The translations under genes and the position numbers were made by a program. From Vandiemenella viatica (taxonomy: Eukaryota > Arthropoda > Insecta > Orthoptera > Morabidae), in the NCBI GenBank assembly GCA_031002005.1, contig CM061920.1, forward strand, positions 49,764,610-49,828,609: a DNA stretch of 64,000 bases, written 5' to 3'. Below are positions 25,601 to 34,161 of this stretch, piece by piece. Every line of letters starts with the position of its first letter. Position 1 is the stretch's first letter. Below the pieces are notes generated by a model that was given only the letters and a program-made list of their open reading frames with translations, made no database searches and was not told the DNA's origin.

Positions 25601-28600
25601 CAGGATTATAAAAATATTACTAAACACATTTTTTTACACGTTTTCATATATGGGTCTGAAACATTACAAGTAAGATTGAAAGGTGTTGGTGTTGGAAAAT
25701 GTTTAAGACCAGACAGAAAGACAACATGTCAAAGTAGGAATTGTATCAGAGAACAGTTGAAGTTAATGCCATGTGAAGTAGCATAAAAAATATAACAAAA
25801 TTAATTGGACATATCCTACATCATGATAGCTTGGTGATATTGCCAGAGGGATGGAACAAGACCCCATTGCATGTACATGCCACAAATAATGGAAGAAGTA
25901 AATTGTAAGAGCTACCATGAAATCATGGAAGACAGAGCTGCTGTCAAACCAATCCACAGATTGGAAACCAAGAAGACATAGAGTACCTCAAATGAATAGC
26001 CGTGTATTCATGTAAATAATTGAAGATGGCATCGTGGCAATAATGCAAAAACTAATGAACCAACGTCGCAGGAAGATGATGAAGAAATAGAGAAAATATA
26101 CTGTAATTGAAGAATTAATCCAGTATGTGAAGGGGAAGGAAAATATAATAATCGTGGGTGATTGGGATGCAGTAGTGGGAGAAAGAAAAGGGGAATACTG
26201 TAGGAAGTTGTGGTCTAGGTGAAAGAAATGAACAAGGTAGCAGGTTGTTTGCATTTTGTGAAAGATGTAAACTAGTCATGGCAAATACAATATTTAAGAA
26301 TCGTGCAAGAAGGATAAACACTTGAAAACATCCAGGGGATACAGGTAGATGTCATGGTCAAACAGAGATTCAGGAATCAAGTTCTAGGTTGTAAAGCACA
26401 CGCAGAATAGACATAGACTCTGACAATAATCTGTTAGTTATGAAGTCCAGGCTGAAATTCAAGAGAACAAAGAAGCAATACAAATAGAACAGACTGCAAG
26501 TGAATAAACTGGAACGATCTAACCTGACAGAAATTTTTTAAAAAATGGTTGAATTGGGTCTAAGTATTAACACTGATAGAAGCTCAACTGATGACAAAAG
26601 GAATGCATTGAAGAAAGAAACAATGAAACCTGGTAAAGAAACCTTAGTCTTTAGGGAATAAGCCACCCAAAAACCTTGGATCATAGAAGAAATTTTGGAG
26701 CTCATGGATCAGAGGAGAAGTTGTCACAAAAATTCTTTGGATTAAGCAGGTAATTTTAAATCAGATGAACAGGAAATGCAAAAAAGTAACAGAAAAATGG
26801 CTGCAAGAGAAGTTTGAAGACGTGGAAAAGGGAATGGTGGTATGCAAAGTAGATGTGGCATATAGGAAGACCAACAATTTTTTTTATTAATGAAGAAAAG
26901 ATGTATAAACATTAAAGTTGATGATGGGAAACATCTTTTAAGTTCAGAAGATAAAGATAACCGATGGGAGGAATACATTGAGAAACTCTATAATGGAGAC
27001 GACTTGAACAACAGCAATTTAGAAATGGAAGGCAATGTTGACATAGATGACTTAGGAGATCCTGTTTTGAGGACAGAGTTTTATAGAGTTATGAATGACT
27101 TGTAAAAAAAAAAAAAAAATAGGGCAGTTGTCATTGATCAGAAGGAGTCCAGAGATTATTCAACATGATATCAAAAAGTTAACTGAAGAAATTCCTACTG
27201 TTTTTATTAAAAGTATCATCTTCACACTTCCAAAGAAAGCACAAGCTGACAAACGTGATAATTATTGCACTATAAGTCTAACATCACATGCTTCAAAATT
27301 ACTGACCACAATAACATACAGAAGAATGGAAAGAGTAGTAGAAGAGGTAGTAGGTGATCAGTTTGAGTTTAAGAAAAACCGTGATACAAGGGAAGCAATT
27401 CTGACTTCAAGATTAATACTTGAAGGGCGGATCAAGAAAAACAAAAATGCTTTTATGGTGTTTGTTGATTTAGAAAAAGCTTTTGATAATGTTAGGTGGG
27501 ACAAGATGTTCAAAATTTTTAAAGAAGTCAGATCTAAAATATGGATATACAAGAATACTCCACGAACTATATAAAAATCAAGTTGCTATAATAAAAGTAC
27601 AGAATCATGAGAGACATGTATCAGTTGAAAAGGGCGTATCCCCACTAATAATCTACTTGTATGTAAATGAAATGAACGAAAAATTTGGATGTGGCATAAG
27701 TGTTCAAGGAGAAAAGAAATCAGTATGCTGCTAATTGCTAATGACATTGTCTTGATAGCAGAATAGGCTGAGGATATTGAGAAGCTTCTGAATGGCATGA
27801 ACAAAATATTGATACAGTTTGGACTAAATGAAAAACAAAGCACGACAAAAGTGATTAAATGTAGCAGAAATGATACCATTAATAGTAATTTAAATATAAA
27901 AATGTGATAGGAGACATAAGTGAATTCTGCTACTTGGGAAGTAAACTTACAACTCGTGGTCAAAGCAGGAAAGATGTTAAAAGCAGAATGGCACTAGCAA
28001 AAAGAGCCTTCATAAAAAAGAGGAATTTTAGTTTCAAATATTGATCTAGGACTTAGAAAGAACTTTTTAAAACTCTATATGTGGAGCACAACCCTTTATG
28101 GTAGTGAAGCATGGACTTGCAAGAAAGAAGGAAAATCGAAGCATCTGAAATGTGTTGCTACAGAAGATTTCTGAAAATTAGGTGGACAGATAAAGTATGA
28201 AATGAACAAGTTTTGGAAATGATGGGCGAGAAAAGAAGTTTGTGGAAGAGGCTTACGGAAAGAAGAGACATGATGGTAAGTCATATTTTGAGGCATGCAG
28301 GATTGGTTAATTTCTTAGTGAAGGTAACAGTCGAATGTAAGAACTGTAGAGGAAGAAGAAGATTAGAATATTATTATTATAGCAAACACTAAAGATCAAG
28401 TAGGTGAGTCTTCCAAGCAGAATGCATCTTCCTTTATGGCTCCAAAGGTGACTGTGGAGTCCAAAGCGAGAAAATTTATTCTGTATGAAGCAAATAATTG
28501 AGGACTTTGGTTGTAAGGGTATGTTGGATGAAGAGGTTGGCGGAAGATAGGAAGGGGTGAAGGATTGAATCAAACCAGTCGAAGGACTGATGACAGGAAG

Positions 28601-30592
28601 AAAAAAAAAAGAATGATGTCGTATGAATGACTGACATCCATTTGGCTGTTTTTTGTTCTGTCAGTGTGTAGTTTTCAATTATTTTTTTTTAATTTGTATT
28701 TCAGTCAGGAAAACTATTCATTATCACCATACTTTTAACTCTCTCATTTCTTTGTGTGTCTTTGTTGTAACCGTCCTGCCTTCATCTGTGATGACTTTTT
28801 TTCATTTCCCTATACATCCTAGTTTGCTTCATGATAGCATGCCATCTGACTTTCATTTTGAGACTTCTTTCCTAGATACTTCTAAAATCTGCCTTTTTCA
28901 ACTTGTGTTCTATTTCTTTAATCTTATATATGTATAAAAATAGACATGTGTATCCCTATATTTCACTTTCCAGCCACCACTACCAAGCACAGATCACTGG
29001 TGTTTATGTGTGGTAGTAACATTGAGTTTCCTGTCGTGCAATTGCCAATAGCTGTGGGGGTGTGATAGATATGGTGGTTAAAAGTGGTTGTTGCAGGGCA
29101 TTTTCATATCTCGACCATAAACTTCTCTTTCCTGCCACAACTACATAGCACAGACCACTGGTGTTTGTGTGTGGTAGTAGCATCGAGTCTCCCATCATGC
29201 ACTATGGTGGTTAGATGTCGGTAGCGACGGGGATATGGGAGATATGGTGGTTGAAAGTGGTCAACACGAGGCACTTTCATATTTTGACCAAAGACGATGT
29301 GTCCCTGTGTATCACTTTTCAGCCAAAACTATCTAGCACAGATCACTGGGGTTTGTGTGAGGTAGTAGCATAGAGTCACCTATTGTGCACAACTTTGGCC
29401 GAATTTCAGTAACTGTTGGGGTGTGGGAGAGATGGTGGTTGAAAGTGATCGATCAAGGATATTTTCTTATTTCAACCAAAGACGTGTGTCCGTATATTTC
29501 ACTTTGCTGCCTCAACTACATAGCGCAAACCAGTGGTGATTGAATGTGGTAGTGGCCTTAAGTCTCACATCATGCTCTATGGTGGATAGATGTTGGTAGC
29601 TAAGGGGCTGTAGGAGATACAGTGGTTGAAAGTGGTCGCTGTAGGGCAGTTTCCTATTTCTACCAAAGGCGTGTGTGTCCCTATATTTCACATTGCAGCC
29701 AGAACTACCAAGCGCAGACCACTTGAGTTTGTGTGTCGTAGTAGCCTTTGGTGATTGCATGTCGGTAGCTGTGAGGATGTGGTATATATGGTGGTTGAAT
29801 TTGGTTGACCTGATAAAAAATAGACGTGTGTCCCTGTATTTCACTCCACAGCCAAAACTACCTTGCGCAGTCCACTGGTGATTGTGTGTGGTGCTAATCT
29901 CAAGTCTCCCACAGTGCACTATGATGATATCATGTCGGTAGCTATGGGGATGTGGGAAATGTAGTTGAAATGGGTCAATGGAGGGCAGTTTCGTATTTCA
30001 ACCAAAGACGTGTGTCCCTGTGTTTCGCTTTGCAGCTATAAATACCCTGCGCTGATCACTGAAGTTTGTGTGTGATATTATCCTCGAGTCTTCCATCATG
30101 CACTATGGTGGTTACATGTCGGTTGCTGCCAATCAGAATTCTTTACAATCACGAATGAAGTCGTGGCATCAGCTAGTTAGATATAAGTAAACAGTTTTAA
30201 TCCCTTGTATGCGTTGTGAAATTGGCATGAAATATGAGGTATAGACATGAACATCTACTAAGAGGTTGCCATGAACATTTCAAATACATTTTCTTTGGGT
30301 GTGGTGTGTGTGTGTTTTGTTTGTTTTGTTTTGTTTTGTTACATGTGAAACTTAACGTCATATTCCAAAGACAGATTAACATGCAACATTTTTTTTTTTT
30401 TCAGGAAGATAAGGAAAAGAAGAAAAGAAAAATTCGTTTGGAAATGCATCTAGACCAAATATTTGTTGATGGTTTGGATGCTTATGTGTGGATTTATGAT
30501 CCAATTCCAGTACACTACTGGTTCTTTGGAACTATGGTGGTTCTGGGTACAATTGCTATTTGTTTGTTCCCACTGTGGCCTCCTTCTGTAAG
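7671..30592 (+). CDS. SEC62: Translocation protein SEC62, exons 1-5 (3' end not in view)
   Basis: SEC62 is an ER membrane protein that works with SEC61 and SEC63 in post-translational import and has a role in ER-phagy. Exon 1 (7671-7706) reads MADKRKGKKRRE, then the donor GTAAAT. Exons 2-5 are 22852-22975, 23047-23152, 23328-23529 and 30405-30592. The lengths 36+124+106+202+188 give 656 bases, 218 codons plus two bases, with all phases matching. Order: residues 13-100, conserved cytosolic N-terminal domain; about 100-168, a Lys/Glu-rich linker; about 195-213, the first membrane span (WFFGTMVVLGTIAICLF) followed by PLWPPS. Human SEC62 is 399 residues, so the second span and C-terminal tail are missing. 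Exon 5 ends at a GTATGT donor. Introns are 15,145, 71, 175 and 6,875 bp, and the large ones are packed with transposons. No stop or frameshift was found in the exons. Confidence 0.95.
7707..8989 (+). other. SEC62 intron 1, no recognisable element
   Basis: AT-rich intronic DNA with homopolymer runs. No coding frame, transposon terminus or repeat shared with the rest of the window was recognised here. Confidence 0.5.
8990..9720 (+). mobile_element. CR1/Jockey-like LINE, 3' reverse-transcriptase fragment (LINE2)
   Basis: Broken plus-strand frames show the post-catalytic part of a LINE reverse transcriptase: KSDMDRIPDL, HGMKINAKKSQVIKYT, RILHLLERV, RTLISPLLEYGGVV and QRRAARF, then a tail with GHKLALYFLHKR and LPW-like residues. 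The same element recurs at 12.2-13.9 kb and its tail at 14.35 and 61.9 kb. Many stops make it dead. It is 5'-truncated inside SEC62 intron 1. Confidence 0.75.
9965..10520 (-). mobile_element. LINE reverse-transcriptase fragment, minus strand
   Basis: On the minus strand, broken frames read KNGMTIAPEKSKACYLF (about 10470-10420), then YIEKLKYPGLIID (about 10360-10325), a degenerate form of the YLGV-ID motif, followed by two open stretches of 61 and 78 codons consistent with the thumb region. The pattern fits I- or Jockey-type non-LTR elements. It has no intact catalytic motif and is a relic. Confidence 0.5.
10521..12204. other. Intronic DNA without recognised element (contains a 36-bp palindrome)
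   Basis: Apart from the palindrome at 11893-11928, nothing could be assigned. Short open frames here look random: no domain, low coding character and AT-rich composition. Confidence 0.4.
11893..11928. repeat. Perfect 36-bp inverted repeat
   Basis: Two 17-base arms (AGTAATAGGACACTATA and its exact complement) flank a 2-base TT loop. It may be the core of a small fold-back element or a recent palindromic mutation. No flanking terminal repeats were identified. Confidence 0.9.
12205..12580 (+). mobile_element. CR1/Jockey-like LINE2, reverse-transcriptase part A (interrupted)
   Basis: Shows HGFRHGYSCESQLLGYMQDI, then DELDKGGQIDSVAQTLD, and after a frame change LLFIILMNNCVDCLLSEIRL ending in FADD, the catalytic FADD box. 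The frame is cut right after this box by the minus-strand LINE at 12581-13200 and resumes at 13201. Stops and frame changes outside the insertion show the host LINE was already decaying. Confidence 0.75.
12581..13200 (-). mobile_element. RTE-like LINE1 3' end inserted in LINE2, with 5' inversion
   Basis: Minus strand, 5'-truncated. The poly-A side is the T-run at 12581-12600, followed by the reverse complement of the 3' end CCAGTCGAAAGACTGACAGC. Inside, the minus frame reads WTDKVRNERVLEMMGK, RRDRLVGHILRHAGLVN and RLEYMKQTIEDV, matching the 3' end of the longer plus copy at 26.0-28.6 kb. At 13163 the sequence flips: 13164 to about 13200 matches the same LINE in the opposite sense (CAGAAATGATACC), the signature of twin priming. 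Flanks read GCAGATGAC and ACAGATGCA, a plausible imperfect target-site duplication. Confidence 0.8.
13201..13895 (+). mobile_element. CR1/Jockey-like LINE2, part B and 3' tail
   Basis: Continues the frame broken at 12580: NNINLYKRIKTVEDCKQLQG, DLDRISSWVVKCGMKISAKK, then EYLKCKYLGITL, GYKTLVCPLLEY and DPHFEYQI, and a GHKLALHF-like segment. The tail from 13705 (GGGTGTCAGGGATTGGAATA) to GCTCCATTGCAATTAAATT matches 61920-62160, so 13895 is close to the true 3' end. Several stops make it inactive. Confidence 0.78.
13896..14340 (+). mobile_element. 3' end of another RTE-like LINE
   Basis: The final 170 bases end in CAATGGCAATGAATAAATAC and an A-rich tail. Upstream plus-strand text (TATGGACACATGAAGAGGAC) suggests a degenerate form of the GHMKR-type C-terminus common to RTE-like elements. 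It is sandwiched between a LINE2 tail and an inverted LINE2 tail. No intact frame. Confidence 0.5.
14341..14400 (-). mobile_element. LINE2 tail fragment, minus strand
   Basis: TTTAATTGCACTGGAG followed by GCTCCGGTGGCAATTCCC is the reverse complement of the LINE2 3' tail at 13845-13890. Only the tail is present, facing the upstream copy. Confidence 0.6.
14401..15814. other. Intronic DNA, mostly unassigned; possible old gag-like frame
   Basis: No clear element. On the minus strand about 15608-15420 there is a short charged segment (EDLRSQNFKRGIQDL, then VDEKSIMEKLEKILMGF) that could be the start of a retrotransposon gag, but it is broken and isolated. The rest is AT-rich with nothing recognisable. 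Confidence 0.3.
15815..18240 (+). repeat. Tandem array of ~140-bp units in a ~560-bp higher-order period (Helitron family C interior)
   Basis: It opens with GGTAGTGGTTCTCAATTC, then TGTATGTATGTTCAGCGATA. Units follow, each with a C-rich tract (ACCCCTCTCCCCTTTACACC), TAATTTTTATA, a TTATCCGATTTCAATGAA stretch and an ACTTTAAAACAAAGAGAAAA stretch. Matching unit types recur about 555-565 bp apart (near 15961 and 16517; 16239 and 16804), so four monomers make one higher-order repeat in the first half; later units are more irregular. The same units follow the Helitron 5' end at 3044. The array looks like a Helitron interior that expanded in place. No 3' CTAG end was found. Confidence 0.75.
18241..19261. 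other. Intronic DNA without recognised element
   Basis: AT-rich. No coding similarity, terminal repeat or shared family was seen on either strand. Confidence 0.4.
19262..20753 (+). mobile_element. Non-autonomous Helitron, family A, with internal tandem repeats
   Basis: The 5' end is A|TCTTATATATATATATATGTG and the 3' end GAGTACCAGCTAG|T, both at the expected A|T insertion dinucleotide. The interior is a tandem array of about 185-190-bp units in two alternating types: type 1 contains TCAGCGAAAACTATCTATC, type 2 contains TGCCACAACTACATAGCATA. Together they make a dimer of about 375-380 bp (starts near 19668, 20047 and 20425). It encodes no protein and presumably depends on a Helitron Rep/helicase elsewhere. 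Both-strand open frames here are by-products of the repeat. Confidence 0.88.
20754..21169. other. Intronic DNA without recognised element
   Basis: Contains AT-rich sequence and homopolymer runs. Its first 150 bases partly mirror 18690-18800 (a GCCTTTAAAAAAA-like tract and its complement), suggesting an old inverted duplication flanking the Helitron region, but divergence is high. Confidence 0.35.
21170..21410 (+). mobile_element. Solo Penelope-like terminal repeat
   Basis: The stretch with ATGAATAAGGTTTAATAACC, GAAATATTGAG and CTTCAACTTTGGTGAGTGAT, ending in ATTGCCTAAAGCAGTTTCCT, recurs in inverted form at 36345-36680, and its end matches the end of the Penelope-like element at 34162-35443. 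It carries no protein, so it is read as a terminal-repeat remnant. The assignment rests on sharing with the element that has a GIY-YIG frame. Confidence 0.5.
21411..22851. other. Intronic DNA; possible solo LTR at about 22131-22588
   Basis: Most of this stretch is AT-rich and unassigned. From 22131 (TGTTCCATAACAATTC), a TATAAAAAGCAG box and a GC-richer segment run to GGGGTAATTACA at about 22588. TGGTGACCG follows, which resembles a primer-binding-site start. No second LTR and no gag were found, so this is only a candidate. Confidence 0.3.
22852..22975 (+). CDS. SEC62: SEC62 exon 2
   Basis: The acceptor TTGCTTTAG precedes GAG TTA ACA. The exon encodes LTQEEPEKPSKEEYAIAKWL and continues to the NHNVEYFT segment, among the most conserved parts of SEC62. 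It ends one base into a codon before the donor G|GTAAGA. The following intron is only 71 bp. Confidence 0.95.
23047..23152 (+). CDS. SEC62: SEC62 exon 3
   Basis: The acceptor ATTGCAG opens the exon at phase 1. It encodes AVKAVDALMISHWVQVKEGE and then PFFSSRLDVVEFLDK, the second half of the cytosolic N-terminal domain. It ends two bases into the Lys codon at donor GTAAGG. Confidence 0.95.
23328..23529 (+). CDS. SEC62: SEC62 exon 4 (Lys/Glu-rich linker)
   Basis: The acceptor CCTCTAG opens the exon. It encodes MLRHKFFHRAKKVPVSEQEL followed by a charged, low-complexity linker of Lys, Glu and Asp to residue 156, as in other animal SEC62 proteins. The end is set at TCA|GTAAGT. A different cut two codons earlier is possible but fits the donor consensus less well. 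Confidence 0.92.
23930..24640 (-). pseudogene. pogo/Tigger-like transposase, internally deleted
   Basis: The minus strand reads, from about 24625 down: EAALTLWIEDCN, MIHEKAKRHYAHFKEPGD, FGEFQALEGWFSKLK (the end of the CENP-B-type DNA-binding region), EEAASADTANFQKIFE, VFNADETALFCKRM (first Asp of the DDE triad in NADET), and FKSKSEKCTSSFKAAKDRV. After that the sequence jumps to an acidic C-terminal-like segment (IESSDIQELLKLQDEI) at about 24060-24000. The part holding the other catalytic acids is missing. Frameshifts are present. It lies in SEC62 intron 4, opposite the gene. Confidence 0.75.
24641..25629. other. SEC62 intron 4, no recognised element
   Basis: No transposon protein or shared repeat family was recognised. 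A C-rich run sits at 25238-25253. Confidence 0.4.
25630..25990 (+). mobile_element. LINE C-terminal fragment
   Basis: Plus-strand frames show FIYGSETLQVR, then ITKLIGHILHHDSL and LVILPEGWNK-like text, which resemble the post-reverse-transcriptase tail (YGSETW ... IGHILRH) of RTE-like elements. It immediately precedes the longer LINE1 copy. It is fragmentary and broken. Confidence 0.45.
26015..28610 (+). mobile_element. RTE-like LINE1, endonuclease to 3' end, many stops
   Basis: The longest copy of LINE1. From 26130 comes an endonuclease relic (IIIVGDWDAVVGE, then an NTIF-type block with HLKTSRGYR), followed by a linker. The reverse transcriptase lies at 27095-27740: KLLTTITYRRMERVVEEVVG, DQFEFKKNRDTREAIL, then FMVFVDLEKAFDNV with the first catalytic Asp, and KGVSPLIIYLYVNEM. 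The usual LYADD box is degenerate near 27730-27755. The C-terminus reads WTDK, then RRDMMVSHILRHAGLVNFL, followed by a MKRLAEDRKGW-like end and the tail CCAGTCGAAGGACTGATGAC with poly-A. Frameshifts and stops make it inactive. It is the source family for the piece at 12581-13200. Confidence 0.75.
28611..28921. other. SEC62 intron 4, unassigned spacer
   Basis: A T-rich spacer between the LINE1 tail and the next Helitron. Nothing was recognised. Confidence 0.4.
28922..30176 (+). mobile_element. Non-autonomous Helitron, family A
   Basis: The 5' end is A|TCTTATATATGTATAAAAAT. The 3' end is GTGGCATCAGCTAG|T, preceded by the hairpin CACGA-ATGAAG-TCGTG. The interior consists of about seven diverged units of 165-190 bp of the same two types as at 19262-20753. 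It ends about 230 bp upstream of SEC62 exon 5. No protein is encoded. Confidence 0.88.
30405..30592 (+). CDS. SEC62: SEC62 exon 5 (first membrane span)
   Basis: A long polypyrimidine tract and TTTCAG precede the exon. It encodes a basic stretch (KEKKKRKIRLEMHLDQIF), VDGLDAYVWIYDPIPVHYW and a hydrophobic span ending in PLWPPSVR. The donor is AG|GTATGT, phase 2. No continuation exon was recognised in the remaining 33 kb, apart from what the N gap may hide. Confidence 0.95.
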
Positions 30593-30699
30593 GTATGTGA
30601 CTTAAATTGACATAGTTTAATGTTAACTGTATAATGGTATATAGCAGTAACTGAAAACGATAATTCATTAATTGGAGTAAGAATGTTCTTGCTGCTCTT

Positions 30700-31240
30700 C
30701 TAACTTTTCTGGTCCAGATTTCTTTCTACTCCGTTAATTCTCAATTCCACTGTCTTCTCAGTCTCAATCTTCCTCTCTCCCATAAGTTGATACAAATCTT
30801 TTATTTTTCCTTCTAGATTCTTTTCAAGTCTTTCCATATTTTCTTTCATCATATGTTGTAACTCCATTTGTGATTTCTTGTTCTCATCTAGTGGCATATT
30901 TCATTTCACCAAATTATCTCTGTAAACTTTCTTGGGTGTGCATGAGCTGATTCCTCATATCTTCATTTGACTCCTGTATTTTATTCATCATAATCAACAA
31001 TATTTGATTCATATTTTGTTGTTCAGATACATTAGGTGCATTCTTTCTATTTAAATCAGATGACTCTACCTCAATGATAGTTGTTTCATCATGAGATTCC
31101 AACCATTTCTTTTCGTATGAACTATCAGACCCAATATCACTCAATTCAGCTCTCAAAACAGCATCTTCCATCTCTTCTCCTACTGTTTTACTGCTAGTTC
31201 TCACTAAAAATTCTCCCTCGCTATTTTTGTCAACTATATT
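30700..31240 (-). pseudogene. Coiled-coil gag-like ORF remnant, minus strand
   Basis: Two minus frames, 31204-30914 (96 codons) and 30897-30700 (65 codons), are separated only by a stop. They read as one charged, helical protein start: acidic (EEMEDAVLRAELSDIGSD), then NMNQILLIMMNKIQESNEDM, then MKENMERLEKNLEGKIKDL. Heptad-like spacing suggests a coiled coil, typical of the N-terminus of retrotransposon gag or LINE ORF1. No zinc knuckle or reverse transcriptase follows within the next bases, so the element is truncated. Confidence 0.45.
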
Positions 31241-32398
31241 TTCAGTCTTTTAGAATTAAAATATTTCTATATCTCTTCAAATATTAAATATGATCTGAAA
31301 ATTCAGCGACTCCATGTGTTTATTACTTTAAATGTACGTGTACTTGCCACTCGATCCATCTATACGAAGATTACCAGTTCCTTCCAAATGGCAATTTATA
31401 TCTGAAATGCAATCTTTTGTCCTGTCCTGTTTTGTTTGCCAGTTGTAAGAATACTATCTCTTCTACTGATTTTTATTCTTACGTTCATATAATTTTAACA
31501 CTCAGTTCTTACACACATCTGTTCTTTTTACTACAAAACGACAACACCAAAAATAGTTCCATTCATTGCTATAGCTTTACTCTTTCTACAAAACAATATA
31601 ATAACTGCTACTACTAAGCAGCCAAAGAGTCTGCTCTGTGATATTGCAACTGAAAATAACAATCCTAGGTCCAGCGATATGCTATTTTATCACAATGATG
31701 TTTGTACACTGAAGAATTTTCTTACAATGAATTACAATTTATATAAGGTGTTTCCTTATGAGTGGGGGATGTATAATTTGGTTGCTGAGTGTGCTTCCAG
31801 CCATTTTCTTGGTGTTAACCCACACAAGTCCTTAATACTCTGCAATAGCCTTCAGAAAACACTAGTCAGTATCCTGTAATCACTTAAATACATATCAGAG
31901 GTAGTAGGAATAGTTTAAACCTTGGAGGGAACGTTCTGGCAATACTGATGGGTCCTCGGTAAGGTTTTCTACAGATTTGAAAGTCAATCCCAGGATCCAG
32001 GAAATTCATTAGGATTATTCATTTAAATGTCTGTCACTAAAATGTTACTATGAAAGAGTTATCACCAGATTTCAAAAGATCACACTTAAACAGTTTATTT
32101 TAAAACACAAATACCCAGGCCGCTTCCATTTTTGTGTTACAATGCAAGTTTTAGACACTGAACTTCATCTTGAAGAAAGCAGATTTGTAATTAGAAAAAT
32201 GATGCCCTAAATAGCACATGTTCATCATACTGGGCTTTGAATGAATTCGGCAGTCTTTATGCCTCACATTACAGCGTTGCGGAATAGTGGAAAGTGCCCG
32301 AAGCCTTGACAAACACTCCACGTGGTTCCCGCGTTGATCTACCGCCGAACTATAGGCACGTTATTCTAGCTCGGCCACTTGCAAATTAGGGAGCGTGC
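31241..32398. other. SEC62 intron 5, no recognised element
   Basis: Neither strand shows a recognisable domain, and no SEC62 exon continuing from phase 2 was found. Confidence 0.4.
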
Positions 32399-32766
32399 AC
32401 AAATTACGTGGCTCGGTCGAGGGGGAGGGGGGGTTGGCTGTAAAGCTACGTGGGGGAAGGGGGGGGGGGTTCCGAGTCAGGCCACGTAGCTTTCCTTTCA
32501 TAACATTTTTCACAGTTAAAATGAATAACAGAACTCACAACAGCATGTGAATATTTATTTCCCTCAGTTAATTATGTCTGCATGTAATTTACAATAGTCT
32601 GACAAGAGAAAGGTACAAAATGTCTTCTGAATCAAAAGGGAAAAAAGCTACTTGCTACGTGGGGGAGGGGGGGGGTAGAGGCAAAAGCCAGGTAGGGCTA
32701 CGTGGGGGAGGAGGGGGGGGCGGCTCACAAGAGGCCAAAATGGAGCTACGTGGTTATGCACGCTCC
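32399..32766 (+). mobile_element. MITE with G-rich interior and ~25-bp terminal inverted repeats
   Basis: The left end GGGAGCGTGCACAAATTACG and the right end TACGTGGTTATGCACGCTCC are imperfect inverted copies. The interior holds several CTACGTGGGGGAGGGGGG-like tracts. A second, inverted copy lies at 42654-43012. It has no coding capacity. The right end is only nine bases from the second assembly gap, and the G-runs may have caused that gap. Confidence 0.75.
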
Positions 32767-32775
32767 TTTACTAGG

Positions 32776-33775
32776 NNNNNNNNNNNNNNNNNNNNNNNNN
32801 NNNNNNNNNNNNNNNNNNNNNNNNNNNNNNNNNNNNNNNNNNNNNNNNNNNNNNNNNNNNNNNNNNNNNNNNNNNNNNNNNNNNNNNNNNNNNNNNNNNN
32901 NNNNNNNNNNNNNNNNNNNNNNNNNNNNNNNNNNNNNNNNNNNNNNNNNNNNNNNNNNNNNNNNNNNNNNNNNNNNNNNNNNNNNNNNNNNNNNNNNNNN
33001 NNNNNNNNNNNNNNNNNNNNNNNNNNNNNNNNNNNNNNNNNNNNNNNNNNNNNNNNNNNNNNNNNNNNNNNNNNNNNNNNNNNNNNNNNNNNNNNNNNNN
33101 NNNNNNNNNNNNNNNNNNNNNNNNNNNNNNNNNNNNNNNNNNNNNNNNNNNNNNNNNNNNNNNNNNNNNNNNNNNNNNNNNNNNNNNNNNNNNNNNNNNN
33201 NNNNNNNNNNNNNNNNNNNNNNNNNNNNNNNNNNNNNNNNNNNNNNNNNNNNNNNNNNNNNNNNNNNNNNNNNNNNNNNNNNNNNNNNNNNNNNNNNNNN
33301 NNNNNNNNNNNNNNNNNNNNNNNNNNNNNNNNNNNNNNNNNNNNNNNNNNNNNNNNNNNNNNNNNNNNNNNNNNNNNNNNNNNNNNNNNNNNNNNNNNNN
33401 NNNNNNNNNNNNNNNNNNNNNNNNNNNNNNNNNNNNNNNNNNNNNNNNNNNNNNNNNNNNNNNNNNNNNNNNNNNNNNNNNNNNNNNNNNNNNNNNNNNN
33501 NNNNNNNNNNNNNNNNNNNNNNNNNNNNNNNNNNNNNNNNNNNNNNNNNNNNNNNNNNNNNNNNNNNNNNNNNNNNNNNNNNNNNNNNNNNNNNNNNNNN
33601 NNNNNNNNNNNNNNNNNNNNNNNNNNNNNNNNNNNNNNNNNNNNNNNNNNNNNNNNNNNNNNNNNNNNNNNNNNNNNNNNNNNNNNNNNNNNNNNNNNNN
33701 NNNNNNNNNNNNNNNNNNNNNNNNNNNNNNNNNNNNNNNNNNNNNNNNNNNNNNNNNNNNNNNNNNNNNNNNNNN
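32776..33775. other. Assembly gap (1,000 N)
   Basis: Exactly 1,000 undetermined bases of unknown true size. The sequence resumes inside a family-A Helitron unit, so the gap probably contains the rest of that repeat. Frames spanning it are artefacts. Confidence 0.99.
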
Positions 33776-34050
33776 CCATAGTGAATGATGAGAGATTTTA
33801 TGCTACTACCATACACAATTACCAGTGGTCTGCGTTATGTAGAGAATTATAGGGACACACATATTTTTGGTTGAAATATGGAAACATCCCTGATCAACCA
33901 CCGTATCTCTCATATCCCCACAGATACCAGTATTCGGCCGACATTGTGCATGATGGGAAACTCCATGCTACTACCACATGCAAACATCAGTGGTCTGCAC
34001 TAGGTAGTGGTGGGTGTAGGGTGTGAAATACAGGGACACACACACTGGGA
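33776..34050 (-). mobile_element. Helitron family A fragment, minus strand
   Basis: Contains TGCTACTACCATACACAATT, ACCAGTGGTCTGCG and ACATCCCTGATCAACCACCG, the reverse complement of the family-A unit. Two partial units are visible. The 3' end is lost in the gap and no clean 5' TC end is seen on the right. Confidence 0.7.
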
Positions 34051-34161
34051 GTCGGTCTCTTACACCACCCTCCTTCCATAATGTTCTGTTGAAAAAGAAC
34101 ATCTAAGGTAATTGTTAGTTCATTTCAATATTTTTTGTGATTATTTTTGTATATATATATA

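Noticed and set aside
30234..30404. Upstream extension of the SEC62 exon 5 frame to an ATG at 30234
   Set aside because: The extension is intronic: a polypyrimidine tract and AG acceptor at 30403-30404 define the exon, and the residues before it do not fit SEC62.
32620..33852. Long open frames of 341-410 codons on both strands
   Set aside because: They span the second N gap. The flanking codons come from a G-rich MITE and a Helitron unit.
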